Source of the DNA: Actinomycetota bacterium
GTDB taxonomy: Bacteria > Actinomycetota > Thermoleophilia > Gaiellales > Gaiellaceae
NCBI GenBank assembly: GCA_005888315.1
Contig: VAWH01000028.1
Location: forward strand, 1 to 50,739
Direction: 5' to 3'
DNA length: 50,739 nt
Shown: positions 16,081-25,700 of the stretch, piece after piece
Layout: each line of letters starts with the position of its first letter
Numbering within the stretch: the first letter of the stretch is position 1
The notes under the pieces: generated by a model
What the model saw: only the letters and a program-made list of their open reading frames with translations
Databases searched by the model: none
What the model was told of the DNA's origin: nothing
Made by a program: the position numbers and the translations under genes

Positions 16081-17172
16081 TCAGCCTAGCGTTCGCTCGA
16101 CAAGATCTGCGCAGGCCGCGTCCAAGCCTTCACGCTCGCCGATCTTCAGCTGGCGCTGGCCTTCGCAGCTTGAGGGATCGAGGGCCGAGAGGTCAGCCGT
16201 CGCGCCGAGCTTCTCGGCCGCCGGCGCGACGCGCTCGAACAGCTCGCGTGCGAGCTCGGGAGCGCGAACCAGGCGGTCGCCGTCTGGATGGATCAACTCC
16301 GCGGCCGTGCCGAAACGCAGCGCGGCCCAGCGATTCTGGGCGTAGTCGCCGCGGTCGGCGGGCCGCGCGGCCTCGAGCTCGACAGACGCGCAGAGCGCCT
16401 GCAGAAGCGCCGACAGCGCGACGGTGACGGCGAGGCTCGTCGGCTGGTCGGGCATGCGGATCTCCAACGTGCCGAAACGGGGATGCGGCCGGACGTCCCA
16501 CCAGAAGCGGGTGTAGTCGTCGGCAAGCCCGAGGCCGATCAGGCGCTCGACGAAGCCTTCCCAGGCTCCGTACGAGCCGAACGCCGGCGGCGCACCGGCG
16601 CGTGGCAGTTGCGCGAGGACCTCGGCGCGGTTCGACGCGAGCCCCGTTGCCCGGCCGGCGAGATACGGGGAGTTCGCCGAGAGTGCGAGCACGAGCGGAA
16701 GCCACGGCAGGATCGCCTCGAGCGTCGCGTAGCAGGCGTCGGCGCTCCCCATTCCCACGTGCACGTGCAGCCCGCTGACACCCTGCCGGCGCGCGGAGAC
16801 GCCGGCGAAGCCGACGAACTCCTTGTAGCGCGGATCAGGGGCGATCTGTTGCTGCTCCGGGTCGCTGAACGGATGACTGCCGGCGGCGGCGATCCGAAGG
16901 CCGTTCTCGTCAGCGATCCGCGCGGCGGCGCGACGTAGCTCGCGCAGCGCCTCGCCCGCCTCGCCGACGGAAGAGCAGGTGTCCGTGTTCAGCTCGACGA
17001 TCGACGCAAACAACTCCGTCTTCAGCCGACCGGGCAGCTCGAGCTTCTCCGACTCGCCGATCAACAGCCCGACCGACGGCGACAGCGCGAGCGTCTCGGC
17101 GTCGAGGATCATGACCTCCTCCTCGATCCCAAGGGAAAACGGCGAGCTCTCGCCAAAACGCTGCTCGATCAA
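16081..17172 (-). CDS. Carboxylate-amine ligase, GCS2/YbdK family (glutamate-cysteine ligase-like)
   Basis: 363 residues. GCS2 marks are FSLGIEEEVMILD near the N-terminus (ATP/Mg site), ELNTDTCSSVGEA, HVHVGMGSADACY and LEIRMPDQPTS. Family members form a gamma-glutamyl or similar amide bond with ATP. In Actinomycetota close relatives include the glutamate-cysteine ligase of ergothioneine synthesis (EgtA) and YbdK; which applies is not decided. The start is TTG 17172, supported by a TAGCCT box 7 nt upstream and a normal N-terminus right after it. The HMA protein gene follows 7 bp downstream. Confidence 0.85.
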   Translation of the reverse strand: MIEQRFGESSPFSLGIEEEVMILDAETLALSPSVGLLIGESEKLELPGRLKTELFASIVELNTDTCSSVGEAGEALRELRRAAARIADENGLRIAAAGSHPFSDPEQQQIAPDPRYKEFVGFAGVSARRQGVSGLHVHVGMGSADACYATLEAILPWLPLVLALSANSPYLAGRATGLASNRAEVLAQLPRAGAPPAFGSYGAWEGFVERLIGLGLADDYTRFWWDVRPHPRFGTLEIRMPDQPTSLAVTVALSALLQALCASVELEAARPADRGDYAQNRWAALRFGTAAELIHPDGDRLVRAPELARELFERVAPAAEKLGATADLSALDPSSCEGQRQLKIGEREGLDAACADLVERTLG

Positions 17173-17179
17173 GAGCCGA

Positions 17180-17185
17180 AGGCTA
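17180..17185 (-). promoter_or_regulatory. Probable leaderless -10 box of the GCS2-HMA operon
   Basis: TAGCCT on the minus strand, 7 nt before TTG 17172. If real, the transcript begins at a TTG start codon, which is unusual for leaderless genes. Confidence 0.4.
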
Positions 17186-17258
17186 AACGCCGTTCCGCAC
17201 GCGGCCGAACGAGCCGTCCCTAACTACGAGCCCAGCGCGGGACCCGGTGCGTGAAGGC

Positions 17259-17285
17259 CTCGCCGCCGCCAGAGGCGGCGGCGAG
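17259..17285. repeat. 12-bp GC-rich inverted repeat
   Basis: 17259-17270 and 17274-17285 are perfect complements (CTCGCC... GGCGAG) with an AGA loop. It lies between the htrA terminator and the GCS2 promoter. It may add insulation but has no U-tract. Confidence 0.5.
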
Positions 17286-17325
17286 GGTCTGCGCGCGGTC
17301 AATTCCCTCCAGTTTTTTGCGCAGC

Positions 17326-17365
17326 AAAAAACTGGAGGGCCCGGGCAGGCATCGGGCCCTCCAGT
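17326..17365 (-). terminator. Intrinsic terminator of htrA, with a competing overlapping inverted repeat
   Basis: Read on the minus strand, a perfect 13-bp stem (17353-17365 with 17331-17343; 9-nt loop) is followed by a run of T, a textbook rho-independent terminator downstream of htrA. The arm at 17331-17339 can instead pair with 17305-17320 as part of a perfect 16-bp stem (17305-17320/17324-17339, loop GCA). The two hairpins are mutually exclusive. Confidence 0.8.
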
Positions 17366-17367
17366 AA

Positions 17368-17413
17368 GCGCTCCCGCAAGCCGTGCTGGCTACGGCTACT
17401 CGTGCGGGAGCGC
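17368..17413 (-). repeat. 11-bp inverted repeat with inner stem, downstream of htrA
   Basis: 17368-17378 pairs perfectly with 17403-17413 (GCGCTCCCGCA arms), and an inner AGCCG/CGGCT stem extends it. A further GGCCCC/GGGGCC pair lies at 17414-17419/17428-17433. Together they fill the htrA 3' region with three hairpins before the terminator. It is not a tRNA: there is no acceptor or anticodon arrangement. Confidence 0.55.
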
Positions 17414-17445
17414 GGCCCCAGGGGTCAGGGGCCTTTCAGGGACGG

Positions 17446-18645
17446 TCACCGGGGAGAGGATGGCTGCCGTCCGAGCTTGACATCGAGAGTGAGCTTTTCG
17501 TTGTCGCGATAGACCTCGAGCGAGAGGGACTGGCCGGGGCGCTTCCCCGCGATCAGGTCACGGAGCTGGTCGATCGAGGTGAGCGGGACGCCGTCCGCCG
17601 AGACGATCTGGTCGCCGCCGATCGGCCAGCTCTCACCGGAGACGACCGCGGTTTCGGTACCCGCGCGAAGCCCGGCAGCAGCCGCACCGCTGCCGGGCTG
17701 CACGGAGGCAACCAGCACTCCGCTCTTCGAGGGGAGTCTGAACAGGCGGGCAATCTCGGCCGTGACCGGCTTCGCAGTGATGCCGAGGAAGGCGTGCTCG
17801 ACCTTGCCTTTCTTGATCAGCTGCGCAACGACCGTGCGGACGGTGTTGATCGGGATCGCGAACCCGATGCCGATGTTGCCACTACCGGTATCGCCGGTCG
17901 CGATCTGGGCGGTGACGCCGATCACCTGGCCGCGCGAGTCGATCAGCGGGCCGCCGGAGTTGCCGTGGTTGATCGGGGCGTCCGTCTGGATCACGTGATC
18001 GATCGGGAACTGGTTCGGAGCGCTGATCGCGCGCTGGACCGCGCTCACGATCCCGGCCGTGACCGAGCGGTCGTAGCCGAGCGGATTGCCGATCGCGACT
18101 ACCGAGTCGCCGACCCGCACGCGATCCGAGTTGCCGAACGCCAGGGGAGTGAGAGTGCGGGAGCGGGCATTGACCTGCAGGACGGCAAGGTCGGTCGACG
18201 GGTCGGAGCCGACGATGTGCGCTTTCAGGTTGTCGCTGTTCGAGAAGCTGACCTCGACGGATTGCGCGCCCGCGATCACGTGGTAGTTCGTGATGATGTG
18301 GCCGGCCTTGTCCAGCACGAAGCCCGAGCCGAGCGCCTTTTGCTTCTCGGTCTGGGGCAGGCCGAAGTCGAAGGGATCATTCGTCCGCACCACCTGCGTC
18401 GAGGTGACCTGGACGACGCCGGGCGCGTCCCGGCGGAAGATCTCGTTGATCGTCATCGCCTTGCCGGGTTTGACCGGGTTGAACGACGTCGGCGAGTTGC
18501 CGGCGAAGGCGGGCTCGATCTGGCGAACCGTGGTCGTCTTGCCGCCGACGCCGAGCGCCGAGGCGCCGGCGAGTGAGATCGCGCCCCCGATCAGACCCGC
18601 GGCGAGGAGCGCGGCGATGGGAAGCAATTGCCTGCGCGAGCGCAC
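17446..18645 (-). CDS. HtrA/DegP-type S1C serine protease with PDZ domain
   Basis: 399 residues from GTG 18645. An N-terminal transmembrane anchor (LLPIAALLAAGLIGGAISLA) is followed by an extracytoplasmic trypsin-like domain. The catalytic triad is His in IITNYHVIAGA, Asp in DPSTDLAVLQV and Ser in GNSGGPLID. A C-terminal PDZ domain includes GVLVASVQPGSGAAAAGL and QIVSADGVPLTS. It should be a membrane-anchored envelope quality-control protease. GTG 18645 is chosen because the native basic start (RSRRQ) directly follows it and a TATAAC box lies 6 nt upstream. A strong minus-strand terminator lies about 100 nt after the stop. Function by family is secure; substrates are unknown. Confidence 0.93.
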   Translation of the reverse strand: MRSRRQLLPIAALLAAGLIGGAISLAGASALGVGGKTTTVRQIEPAFAGNSPTSFNPVKPGKAMTINEIFRRDAPGVVQVTSTQVVRTNDPFDFGLPQTEKQKALGSGFVLDKAGHIITNYHVIAGAQSVEVSFSNSDNLKAHIVGSDPSTDLAVLQVNARSRTLTPLAFGNSDRVRVGDSVVAIGNPLGYDRSVTAGIVSAVQRAISAPNQFPIDHVIQTDAPINHGNSGGPLIDSRGQVIGVTAQIATGDTGSGNIGIGFAIPINTVRTVVAQLIKKGKVEHAFLGITAKPVTAEIARLFRLPSKSGVLVASVQPGSGAAAAGLRAGTETAVVSGESWPIGGDQIVSADGVPLTSIDQLRDLIAGKRPGQSLSLEVYRDNEKLTLDVKLGRQPSSPR

Positions 18646-18651
18646 CGTCGG

Positions 18652-18657
18652 GTTATA
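18652..18657 (-). promoter_or_regulatory. Probable -10 box of htrA
   Basis: TATAAC on the minus strand, 6 nt before GTG 18645. The rest of the 18646-18862 gap holds no gene. It contains AGGACTGTCCCC at 18745-18756, a single copy of the palindrome that is repeated between ctaC and ctaD. Confidence 0.4.
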
Positions 18658-18862
18658 ACGACGGCTCGTTGCAGCCCGGTTAACCGGGCTTTGCGCCTCT
18701 GTTAAGCGTGGGTCACCTCGGCGGGAGCGCAACGCACTTCGCCGAGGACTGTCCCCGCGAACTGGCACGGCAGGACAAGTGAACACTTTCGGCACGGTTT
18801 TTCTGGCGTTCGCCGGCCAAACGCTGACGCGAGGGCGGACCGATCGCGCAGAATGGATGGCG

Positions 18863-19798
18863 ATGCGCTCCCCGGTGACCGTTGCGTGCGTCCAGGCGGA
18901 GCCCGTCATCCTGGACCGAGACGCCACGATCGAGAAGCTCGCGGGCCTCGCCGCCGAGGCGGCCGGCAACGGCGCGAAGCTACTCGTCTTTCCGGAAGCG
19001 TTCATCCCGGCGTATCCATCCTCCGTCTGGGCGCGTGCGCTCGCCGGCTGGGAGGAGCCGGGCGCGAAGGAGGCCTTCGCCTTGCTCGCCCGCGAGTCGC
19101 TCGAGCTGCCGGGCGAGGCCGCAGACCGACTCGCCGAGATCGCCCGCGAGCAGGAGGTCTGGCTCGTGACCGGCGTCACCGAGCGCGACCCGGAGCGCCC
19201 CGGAACGCTCTACAACACGCTGCTCTACCACGCCCCCGACGGGGGGCTGGCCCAGAAGCACCGCAAGCTCGTGCCGACGAACCACGAGCGGCTCGTTTGG
19301 GGCCAGGGCGACGGCGAGGGCCTGCGCGCGATCGAGACCGGGCTCGGCCGCCTCGGCGGCTTGATCTGCTGGGAGAACTACATGCCGCTCGCGCGCTTCG
19401 CGCTCTACGAGTCGGGGGTCGAGATCTACGTCGCCTCGACCGCGGACGACGGCGACAGCTGGCAGTCGACCCTGATCCACATCGCCCGCGAGGCGCGCGC
19501 ATTCGTGGTCAGCCCGAGCCACTTCCAACGAGCCGCCTCGTACCCCGCCGACTTCCCGCTCGCGAAGCTGCTCGAGGGCGTCGACCTCGTCGGTCGCGGA
19601 GGTAGCGCGATTCTGGCGCCGGACGGCTCCTACCTCGCCGGCCCGCTCTACGGCGAGGAAGGCATCCTCTACGCCGAGCTCGACCCCATGCGGCTCGACG
19701 AGGAGCGCCAGCGCTTCGACCCGGCCGGGCACTACCACCGGCCCGACGTCCTCGGGCTGCGTGTTTCGCCCAACACGGGCGGGGCACAAATTTCGTAG
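18863..19798 (+). CDS. Nitrilase-family carbon-nitrogen hydrolase
   Basis: 311 residues. The catalytic Glu-Lys-Cys triad is visible: Glu in LLVFPEAFIP, Lys in KHRKLVPTNHERLVW and Cys in LICWENYMPLARFAL. The CWENYMPLAR form is characteristic of true nitrilases (nitrile to carboxylate plus ammonia) rather than amidases. It is cytoplasmic, and such enzymes usually form spiral oligomers. ATG 18863 follows a CAGAAT box by 8 nt; ATG 18857 is an alternative. The frame is open to 18779, but that part looks non-coding. The ThDP enzyme gene follows 75 bp downstream on the same strand, which suggests a shared pathway. Substrate unknown. Confidence 0.9.
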   Translation: MRSPVTVACVQAEPVILDRDATIEKLAGLAAEAAGNGAKLLVFPEAFIPAYPSSVWARALAGWEEPGAKEAFALLARESLELPGEAADRLAEIAREQEVWLVTGVTERDPERPGTLYNTLLYHAPDGGLAQKHRKLVPTNHERLVWGQGDGEGLRAIETGLGRLGGLICWENYMPLARFALYESGVEIYVASTADDGDSWQSTLIHIAREARAFVVSPSHFQRAASYPADFPLAKLLEGVDLVGRGGSAILAPDGSYLAGPLYGEEGILYAELDPMRLDEERQRFDPAGHYHRPDVLGLRVSPNTGGAQIS

Positions 19799-19804
19799 TA
19801 CGAA
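19792..19804 (+). promoter_or_regulatory. 13-bp palindrome upstream of the ThDP-enzyme operon (possible operator)
   Basis: TTCGTA-G-TACGAA, perfect 6-bp arms, overlapping the nitrilase stop codon and 69 bp before the next start. It is AT-rich for this DNA. A small GCCCG/CGGGC hairpin follows at about 19816-19828. It could be a regulator site or simply a short hairpin. Confidence 0.35.
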
Positions 19805-19873
19805 GATTCTGGTCGCCCGCTGCGGGCAAAGAGGATCACGTAAGCGAGGCGCAGGTGAAAGGAAGGATGCGAC

Positions 19874-21661
19874 ATGGCCGAGCTCGTCGCTGATTACGTC
19901 CTCGAGCGGCTGACCGAGTGGGGCGTTCACCGGATCTACGGCTACCCCGGCGACGGGATCAACGCCTTCCTCGGCGCCTTCGACCGCGCCGGCGGCGACC
20001 CGGAGTTCATCCAGGTCAGGCACGAGGAGATGGCGGCGTTCATGGCCTGCGGCCACGCGAAGTTCACCGGCGAGGTCGGCGTCTGCATCGCCACCTCCGG
20101 CCCAGGCGCCATCCACCTCTTGAACGGCCTCTACGACGCCAAGCTCGACCACCAGCCCGTCGTCGCTATCGTCGGCCAGCAGGCCATGGCGTCGCTGGGC
20201 GGCAACTACCAGCAGGAGGTCGACCTGACAACGCTCTTCAAGGACGTCGCCCACGAGTACGTGCACATGGCCACCGACCCGGCGCAGGTTCGCCACCTCG
20301 TCGACCGCGCCGTGCGCATCGCCCTCGACCAGCGCACGGTCACGTGCATCGTCGTCCCGAACGACCTCGCCTCGGAGAAGGCCGTCGACACGCCGCCGCA
20401 CAAGCACGGCACCGTCCACTCCGGGATCGGCTACTCGCGCCCGAAGGTCGTGCCGGAGGACGGAGAGCTCGAGCGCGCCGCTCGCGTTCTGAACGAGAGC
20501 GAGAAGGTCGCGATCCTGATCGGCCAGGGCGCGATGCATGCCGGCGACGAGGTCGTCGAGGTCGCGGAGATTCTGGGCGCCGGCGTCGCCAAGGCGCTTC
20601 TCGGCAAGGCCGCCTTGCCCGACGACCTGCCGTTCGTGACCGGCTCGATCGGCCTGCTGGGGACGAAGCCGAGCTACGACCTGCTGATGGGCTGCGACGC
20701 CTTCCTAATGGTCGGCTCCAGCTTCCCCTACTCGGAGTTCCTGCCGAAAGAGGGCAAGGCACGCGGGGTCCAGATCGACATCGACGGGCGAATGGTCGGG
20801 ATTCGCTACCCGATGGAGGTCAACCTCGTCGGCGACTCCAAGCAGACGCTGAAGGCGCTGATCTCTCGGCTGGAGCGGAAGGAAGACCGCTCCTGGCGCG
20901 AACAGATCGAGTCCGGGGTCCGCGACTGGTGGGAGCTGATCGAGCGCCGGGCGATGCTCGAAGCGGACCCGATCAACCCACAGCGCGTCTTCTTCGAGCT
21001 CTCGAAGCGGCTGCCCGACGGGGCGATCCTCACCTCCGACTCGGGCTCGGCGGCCAACTGGTATGCCCGCGACATCAAGATCCGGAAGGGAATGATGGGG
21101 TCGCTCTCGGGCACGCTCGCGACGATGGGACCCGGCGTTCCGTACGCGATCGCGGCCAAGTTTGCGCATCCCGACCGGCCCGTCTTCGCGCTCGTCGGCG
21201 ACGGCGCCTTCCAGATGAACGGGATGAACGAGCTGATCACGATCGCCAAGTACCGCGAGCGCTGGAGTGACCAGCGGCTGATCATCCTCGTGCTCAACAA
21301 CCGCGACCTGAACCAGGTCACCTGGGAGCAGCGCGCGATGGAAGGCGACCCCAAGTACAAGGCCTCGCAGGTTCTGCCGGACTTCCCCTACGCGCGCTAC
21401 GCGGAGCTGGTCGGACTGAAGGGGATCCGCGTCGACGACCCGGACGCGATCGGCGCCGCCTGGGACGAGGCGATCGGCGCCGAAACGCCTGTGCTGCTCG
21501 AGGCGATCACCGACCCGGAGGTGCCGCCGCTGCCGCCGCACATCACGCTCGAGGAGGCGAAGTACTTCATGGAGTCGATCCTCCGCGGCGATCCGGATCG
21601 GACGGCCTTCATCAAGCAGTCGCTGAAGCAGAAGATCGAAGAGTTCATCCCGGGGCGGTGA
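19874..21661 (+). CDS. ThDP-dependent 2-oxoacid enzyme, pyruvate oxidase (PoxB)-like
   Basis: 595 residues with the three-domain ThDP layout. The PYR domain carries the catalytic Glu in VRHEEMAAF. The middle domain follows IGQGAMHAGDEV. The PP domain has the ThDP/Mg motif from GDGAFQMNG to NNRD. The region around QQEVDLTTLFKDVAHEY resembles pyruvate:quinone oxidoreductase more than acetolactate synthase. It probably decarboxylates pyruvate or another 2-oxoacid. A clean Shine-Dalgarno (AAAGGAAGG) precedes ATG 19874. Its stop overlaps the GTG of the enolase-superfamily gene, the first of a coupled three-gene set, so the substrate may be something other than pyruvate. Confidence 0.87.
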   Translation: MAELVADYVLERLTEWGVHRIYGYPGDGINAFLGAFDRAGGDPEFIQVRHEEMAAFMACGHAKFTGEVGVCIATSGPGAIHLLNGLYDAKLDHQPVVAIVGQQAMASLGGNYQQEVDLTTLFKDVAHEYVHMATDPAQVRHLVDRAVRIALDQRTVTCIVVPNDLASEKAVDTPPHKHGTVHSGIGYSRPKVVPEDGELERAARVLNESEKVAILIGQGAMHAGDEVVEVAEILGAGVAKALLGKAALPDDLPFVTGSIGLLGTKPSYDLLMGCDAFLMVGSSFPYSEFLPKEGKARGVQIDIDGRMVGIRYPMEVNLVGDSKQTLKALISRLERKEDRSWREQIESGVRDWWELIERRAMLEADPINPQRVFFELSKRLPDGAILTSDSGSAANWYARDIKIRKGMMGSLSGTLATMGPGVPYAIAAKFAHPDRPVFALVGDGAFQMNGMNELITIAKYRERWSDQRLIILVLNNRDLNQVTWEQRAMEGDPKYKASQVLPDFPYARYAELVGLKGIRVDDPDAIGAAWDEAIGAETPVLLEAITDPEVPPLPPHITLEEAKYFMESILRGDPDRTAFIKQSLKQKIEEFIPGR

Positions 21662-22776
21662 GCGCGACAGCCGTCCGCCGCGGTGCGCAGGCAGCGGTCG
21701 AGTCTCTCGAGGTCTCGGCGTTCACGGTGCCGACGGACGAGCCCGAATCCGACGGCACGGCCGAATGGGACTCGACCACGATCGTACTCGTCGAGCTCTC
21801 CGCCGCCGGCAAGACGGGGCTCGGCTACACGTACGCCCCGGCCGCAGCCGGACGGCTCGTCGAGGAGAAGCTCGCCGACGTCGTTCGCGGCAGCGACGCC
21901 TTCGCGACCGGGGAGGCCTGGGAGGCGATGGCAGTCGCCCTACGCAACGCGGGCCGGCCCGGGATCGGCTTCTGCGCACTGTCGGCGGTCGACCTCGCGC
22001 TCTGGGATCTGAAGGCCCGCCTCCTCGAGCTGCCGCTCGCCGACCTCGTCGGGCGCGCGCGCGACCGTGTGCCCGTCTACGGCAGCGGCGGCTTCACCTC
22101 GTACTCGCTCGAACGCATCCGCGAGCAGCTGTCGGGTTGGGTCGAGCAGGGCATCCCGCGCGTGAAGATGAAGGTCTCGCGTGAGCCCGAGCGCGATCCC
22201 GAGCGGCTCGACGCGGCGCGGCAGGCGATAGGCAACGAGACCGAGCTCTACGTCGATTCCAACGGCGCTCTCGCTCGGAAGCAGGCGCTCCGCTGGGCTG
22301 AGCGCTTCGCCCGCGACTGGGGCGTCGTCTGGTACGAGGAGCCGGTCAGCTCCGCCGACTTCGAGGGCCTGCGCCTGCTCCGCGACGGTGGTCCCGCGGG
22401 CCTCGAGATCGCCGCCGGCGAGTACGCGTACGTGCCCGCCGACTTCCGCAACCTGGTCGCGAACGGCTGCGTCGACTGCCTGCAGGCGGACGTGACCCGC
22501 TGCGGCGGGATCACCGGCTTCCTGCGCGCGGGCGCGCTGGCGGCGGCGTTCGGGCTCGATCTCTCGGCCCACTGCGCGCCGAGCGCCAGCGTCGCCGCCT
22601 GCTGCGCGGTGCCGAGCTTCCGCCACCTCGAGTACTTCCACGACCACGTCCGGCTCGAGCCGCTGCTCTTCGACGGCGTGCTCGAGCCGAAGGGCGGCGC
22701 GCTCGAGCCGGATCGCTCCCGCCCCGGCAACGGGCTCGAACTCAAGCGGGCGGACGCGGAGCGTTACGCGGCCTGA
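21658..22776 (+). CDS. Enolase-superfamily (mandelate racemase/muconate lactonizing) enzyme
   Basis: 372 residues from GTG 21658 (GTGA overlap). Barrel residues can be followed: Lys170-x-Lys172 (VKMKV), metal ligands Asp200 (YVDSNGAL), Glu227 (WYEEPV) and Glu255 (GEYAYVP), then Asp278 (QADVTRCGG) and His305 (SAHCAPS). A KxK plus a barrel-end His is the mandelate racemase/sugar-acid dehydratase arrangement, so it should abstract a proton alpha to a carboxylate. Racemase or dehydratase activity cannot be chosen by eye. It is sandwiched, with overlapping ends, between a ThDP enzyme and a 2-hydroxyacid dehydrogenase-like protein. Confidence 0.88.
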   Translation: MSATAVRRGAQAAVESLEVSAFTVPTDEPESDGTAEWDSTTIVLVELSAAGKTGLGYTYAPAAAGRLVEEKLADVVRGSDAFATGEAWEAMAVALRNAGRPGIGFCALSAVDLALWDLKARLLELPLADLVGRARDRVPVYGSGGFTSYSLERIREQLSGWVEQGIPRVKMKVSREPERDPERLDAARQAIGNETELYVDSNGALARKQALRWAERFARDWGVVWYEEPVSSADFEGLRLLRDGGPAGLEIAAGEYAYVPADFRNLVANGCVDCLQADVTRCGGITGFLRAGALAAAFGLDLSAHCAPSASVAACCAVPSFRHLEYFHDHVRLEPLLFDGVLEPKGGALEPDRSRPGNGLELKRADAERYAA

Positions 22777-25700
22777 TGCGCGTTCCGGCCTATTCCGACC
22801 GCCGCTTCGCCTCGCCGCCGACGACGTTCGAGGAGGTCGACGTCCGCGGCCTCGAGCACGACCTCGGCCGCGCAGTCGAGGGAGAGGTGCGGTTCCGGCC
22901 CGGCGACCGCGCGCTCTATACGACCGGCGGCTCCAACTATCGACAGCTGCCGATCGGCGTCGTCATCCCGCGCACAACCGACGACGTCGTCGAGACGATG
23001 CGCGTCTGCCGCGATTACCGCGCGCCGGTGCTCGCGCACGGCGGCGGCACGAGCCTCGCCGGCCAGTGCTGCAACGTCGCCGTGGTCGTCGACTTCTCCA
23101 AGTACCTGAACGAGATCGTCGAGATCGATGCCGAGCGCCGCCTCGCCCGCGTGCAGCCCGGCCTGATCCTCGATCACCTCCGCAAGCCGGCGGAGGCCGA
23201 GCACGAGCTCACCTTCGGCCCCGACCCCTCCACGCACGACCACTGCACCTTCGGCGGCATGATCGGCAACAACTCCTGCGGTGTCCGCTCGATCATGGCC
23301 CAGTTCTACGGGCCCGGGCCGCGGATGTCCGACAACGTCCACGAGCTCGACCTCCTCCTCTACGACGGCACCCGGCTGCAGGTCGGGAAAACGAGCGACG
23401 AGGAGCTGGAGCGGATCGCCGCCGACGGCGGCCGGCGCGGCGAGATCTATGCGGGCCTGCGCGACCTGCGCGACCACTACGCCGACGAGATCCGCGCGCG
23501 CTACCCCGACCTCCCGCGCCGCGTCTCCGGCTACAACCTCGACGATCTCCTGCCGGAGCGGGGATTCGACGTCGCCGCTGCGCTGACCGGAACCGAGGGC
23601 ACCTGCGCGCTGGTGCTCGAAGCGAGCGTTCACCTCGTCCATGCCCCGCCCCACCGCTCCCTGCTCGTGCTCGGCTACGACGACGAGTACGAGGCGGCCG
23701 ACCACGTCTGCGAGGTGCTCGATGCAAAGCCGCTCGGCCTCGAGGGCGTGGACGCCGTGCTGCTCGAGGACATGAAGGTGGTCGGCCTCCACAACGAGTA
23801 CCTCTCGATGCTGCCGGACGGCCACGGCTTCCTGCTCGTCGAGTTCGGCGGCGAGACGAAGGACGAGGCCGACGAGAAGGCGCACAAGCTGATGGCGCAG
23901 TTGAAGAAGGGCAAGGGCGCGCCGAAGGACATGAAGCTTTACGACGACAAGGAACAGGAGGAGCACGTCTGGCAGGTGCGCGAGGCGGGCCTCGGCGCGA
24001 CCGCGTTCATCCCCGGCAAGCCGGACACCTACGAGGGCTGGGAGGACTCGGCGGTCCCACCGGAACAGCTCGGCAGCTACCTGCGCAAGCTCCGCAAGCT
24101 GGCCGGCAAGTACGGCTACGAGAGCGCGCTCTACGGCCACTACGGCAACGGCTGCGTGCACGCGCGCTGGAACTTCGACCTGATGAGCGAGCCGGGGATC
24201 CGCGACTTCCGGTCCTTTTTGGACGAGGCCGCGGACCTGGTCCTCGGCCATGGCGGCTCGATCTCCGGGGAGCACGGCGACGGGCAGTCGAAGGCCGAGC
24301 TCTTGCCGAAGATGTTCGGGCCAGAGCTCGTCGAGGGCTTCCGCGAGTTCAAGTCGATCTGGGATCCCGACTGGAAGCTCAACCCGGGCAAGGTCGTCGA
24401 TCCGTACCCGATCACGTCGAACATGCGCCTCGGCACGGACTACGACCCCCCGCAGGTCAAGACCCACTTCGCCTTCCCGAACGACAACGGCTCGTTCGCC
24501 CACGCGACCACACGCTGCGTCGGGATCGGCAAGTGCCGCCGCACCGACAGCGGCGTCATGTGCCCCAGCTTCATGGTCACGCGCGAGGAAAAGCACACGA
24601 CCCGTGGCCGGGCGCGGACGCTGTGGGAGATGCTGAACGGCGAGGAGCTCGACGGCTTCCGCTCCAAGGAGGTCGAGGAGGCGCTCGACCTCTGCCTCTC
24701 CTGCAAGGGCTGCACGAACGACTGCCCCGTCTCGGTCGACATGCCGACCCTCAAGGCGGAGTTTCTCTCGCACCACTACGCCGGCCGGCTGCGGCCGCGC
24801 CCGGCGTACGCGTTCGGGCTGATCGACCAGGCGGCGCGCCTCGCCTCGAAGCTCCCCGCCGCAGCCAACTTCTTCACACAGACGCCGCCCTTCGAGGCGG
24901 CCTTCAAGCTCGCCGCCGACGTGCACCCGAACCGGAAGATCCCGCCGTTCGCGCCGGTGACGCTGAAGGCCTGGTTCGCGTCGCGCCCGTCGCCGAACGG
25001 CGGCGGCAAGCGAGTGATCCTCTGGGCCGACACGTTCACGAACTACCTCGAGCCCGAGGTCGGGATCGCGGCCGTCGAGGCGCTCGAAGACGCCGGCTTC
25101 CACGTTGTCCTCCCGGCCGGACATCTCTGCTGCGGCCGGCCGCTCTACGACTACGGGATGCTCGACCTGGCCGAGGCGTACCTCCGCAAGGTGCTCGACC
25201 ACCTACGCGGCGACATCCGGGCGGGGACTCCGGTGGTCGGGGTCGAGCCGAGCTGCGTCGCCGTCTTCAAGGACGAGCTCGTGCAGCTCTGGCCGAACGA
25301 CGAGGACGCGAAGCGTCTCTGCAAGCAAACCCACCACTTCGCAGAGTTCATGAGCAAGCACGCCGGCGGCTGGCAGCCGCCCACGCTGCAGCGCAAGGCG
25401 CTTCTGCACGGCCACTGCCACCACAAGGCGACCGGCGGCATCGAGCCGGAGATAGAGCTGCTCGAGCAGATGGGCGTCGAGGTCGAGGCGCTCGATTCCG
25501 GCTGCTGCGGGATGGCCGGCGGCTGGGGCTACGAGACCGGCCACTACGACGTCTCGATCGCCTGCGGCGAGCGCAAGCTGCTGCCGGAGGTGCGCGAGGC
25601 CGACCCGGACACGCTCGTCATCACGGACGGCTTCTCCTGCCGGAGCCAGATCGAGCAGACCGGCACCGGCCGGCGGGCGCTGCACGTGGCGCAGGTGCTC

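Noticed and set aside
17368-17413. tRNA-like or cloverleaf RNA gene
   Set aside because: Only two nested stems can be drawn; there is no T-loop, anticodon loop or acceptor CCA, so it is treated as a hairpin.
19874-21661. Acetolactate synthase (IlvB) call for the ThDP enzyme
   Set aside because: The catalytic-Glu region and QQEVDLTTLFKD stretch look like pyruvate oxidase, and no IlvN-type small subunit is adjacent.
22764-25202. Long antisense frame opposite the FAD/Fe-S dehydrogenase
   Set aside because: Same shadow effect of high third-position GC; no motif, and the plus strand carries clear domains.
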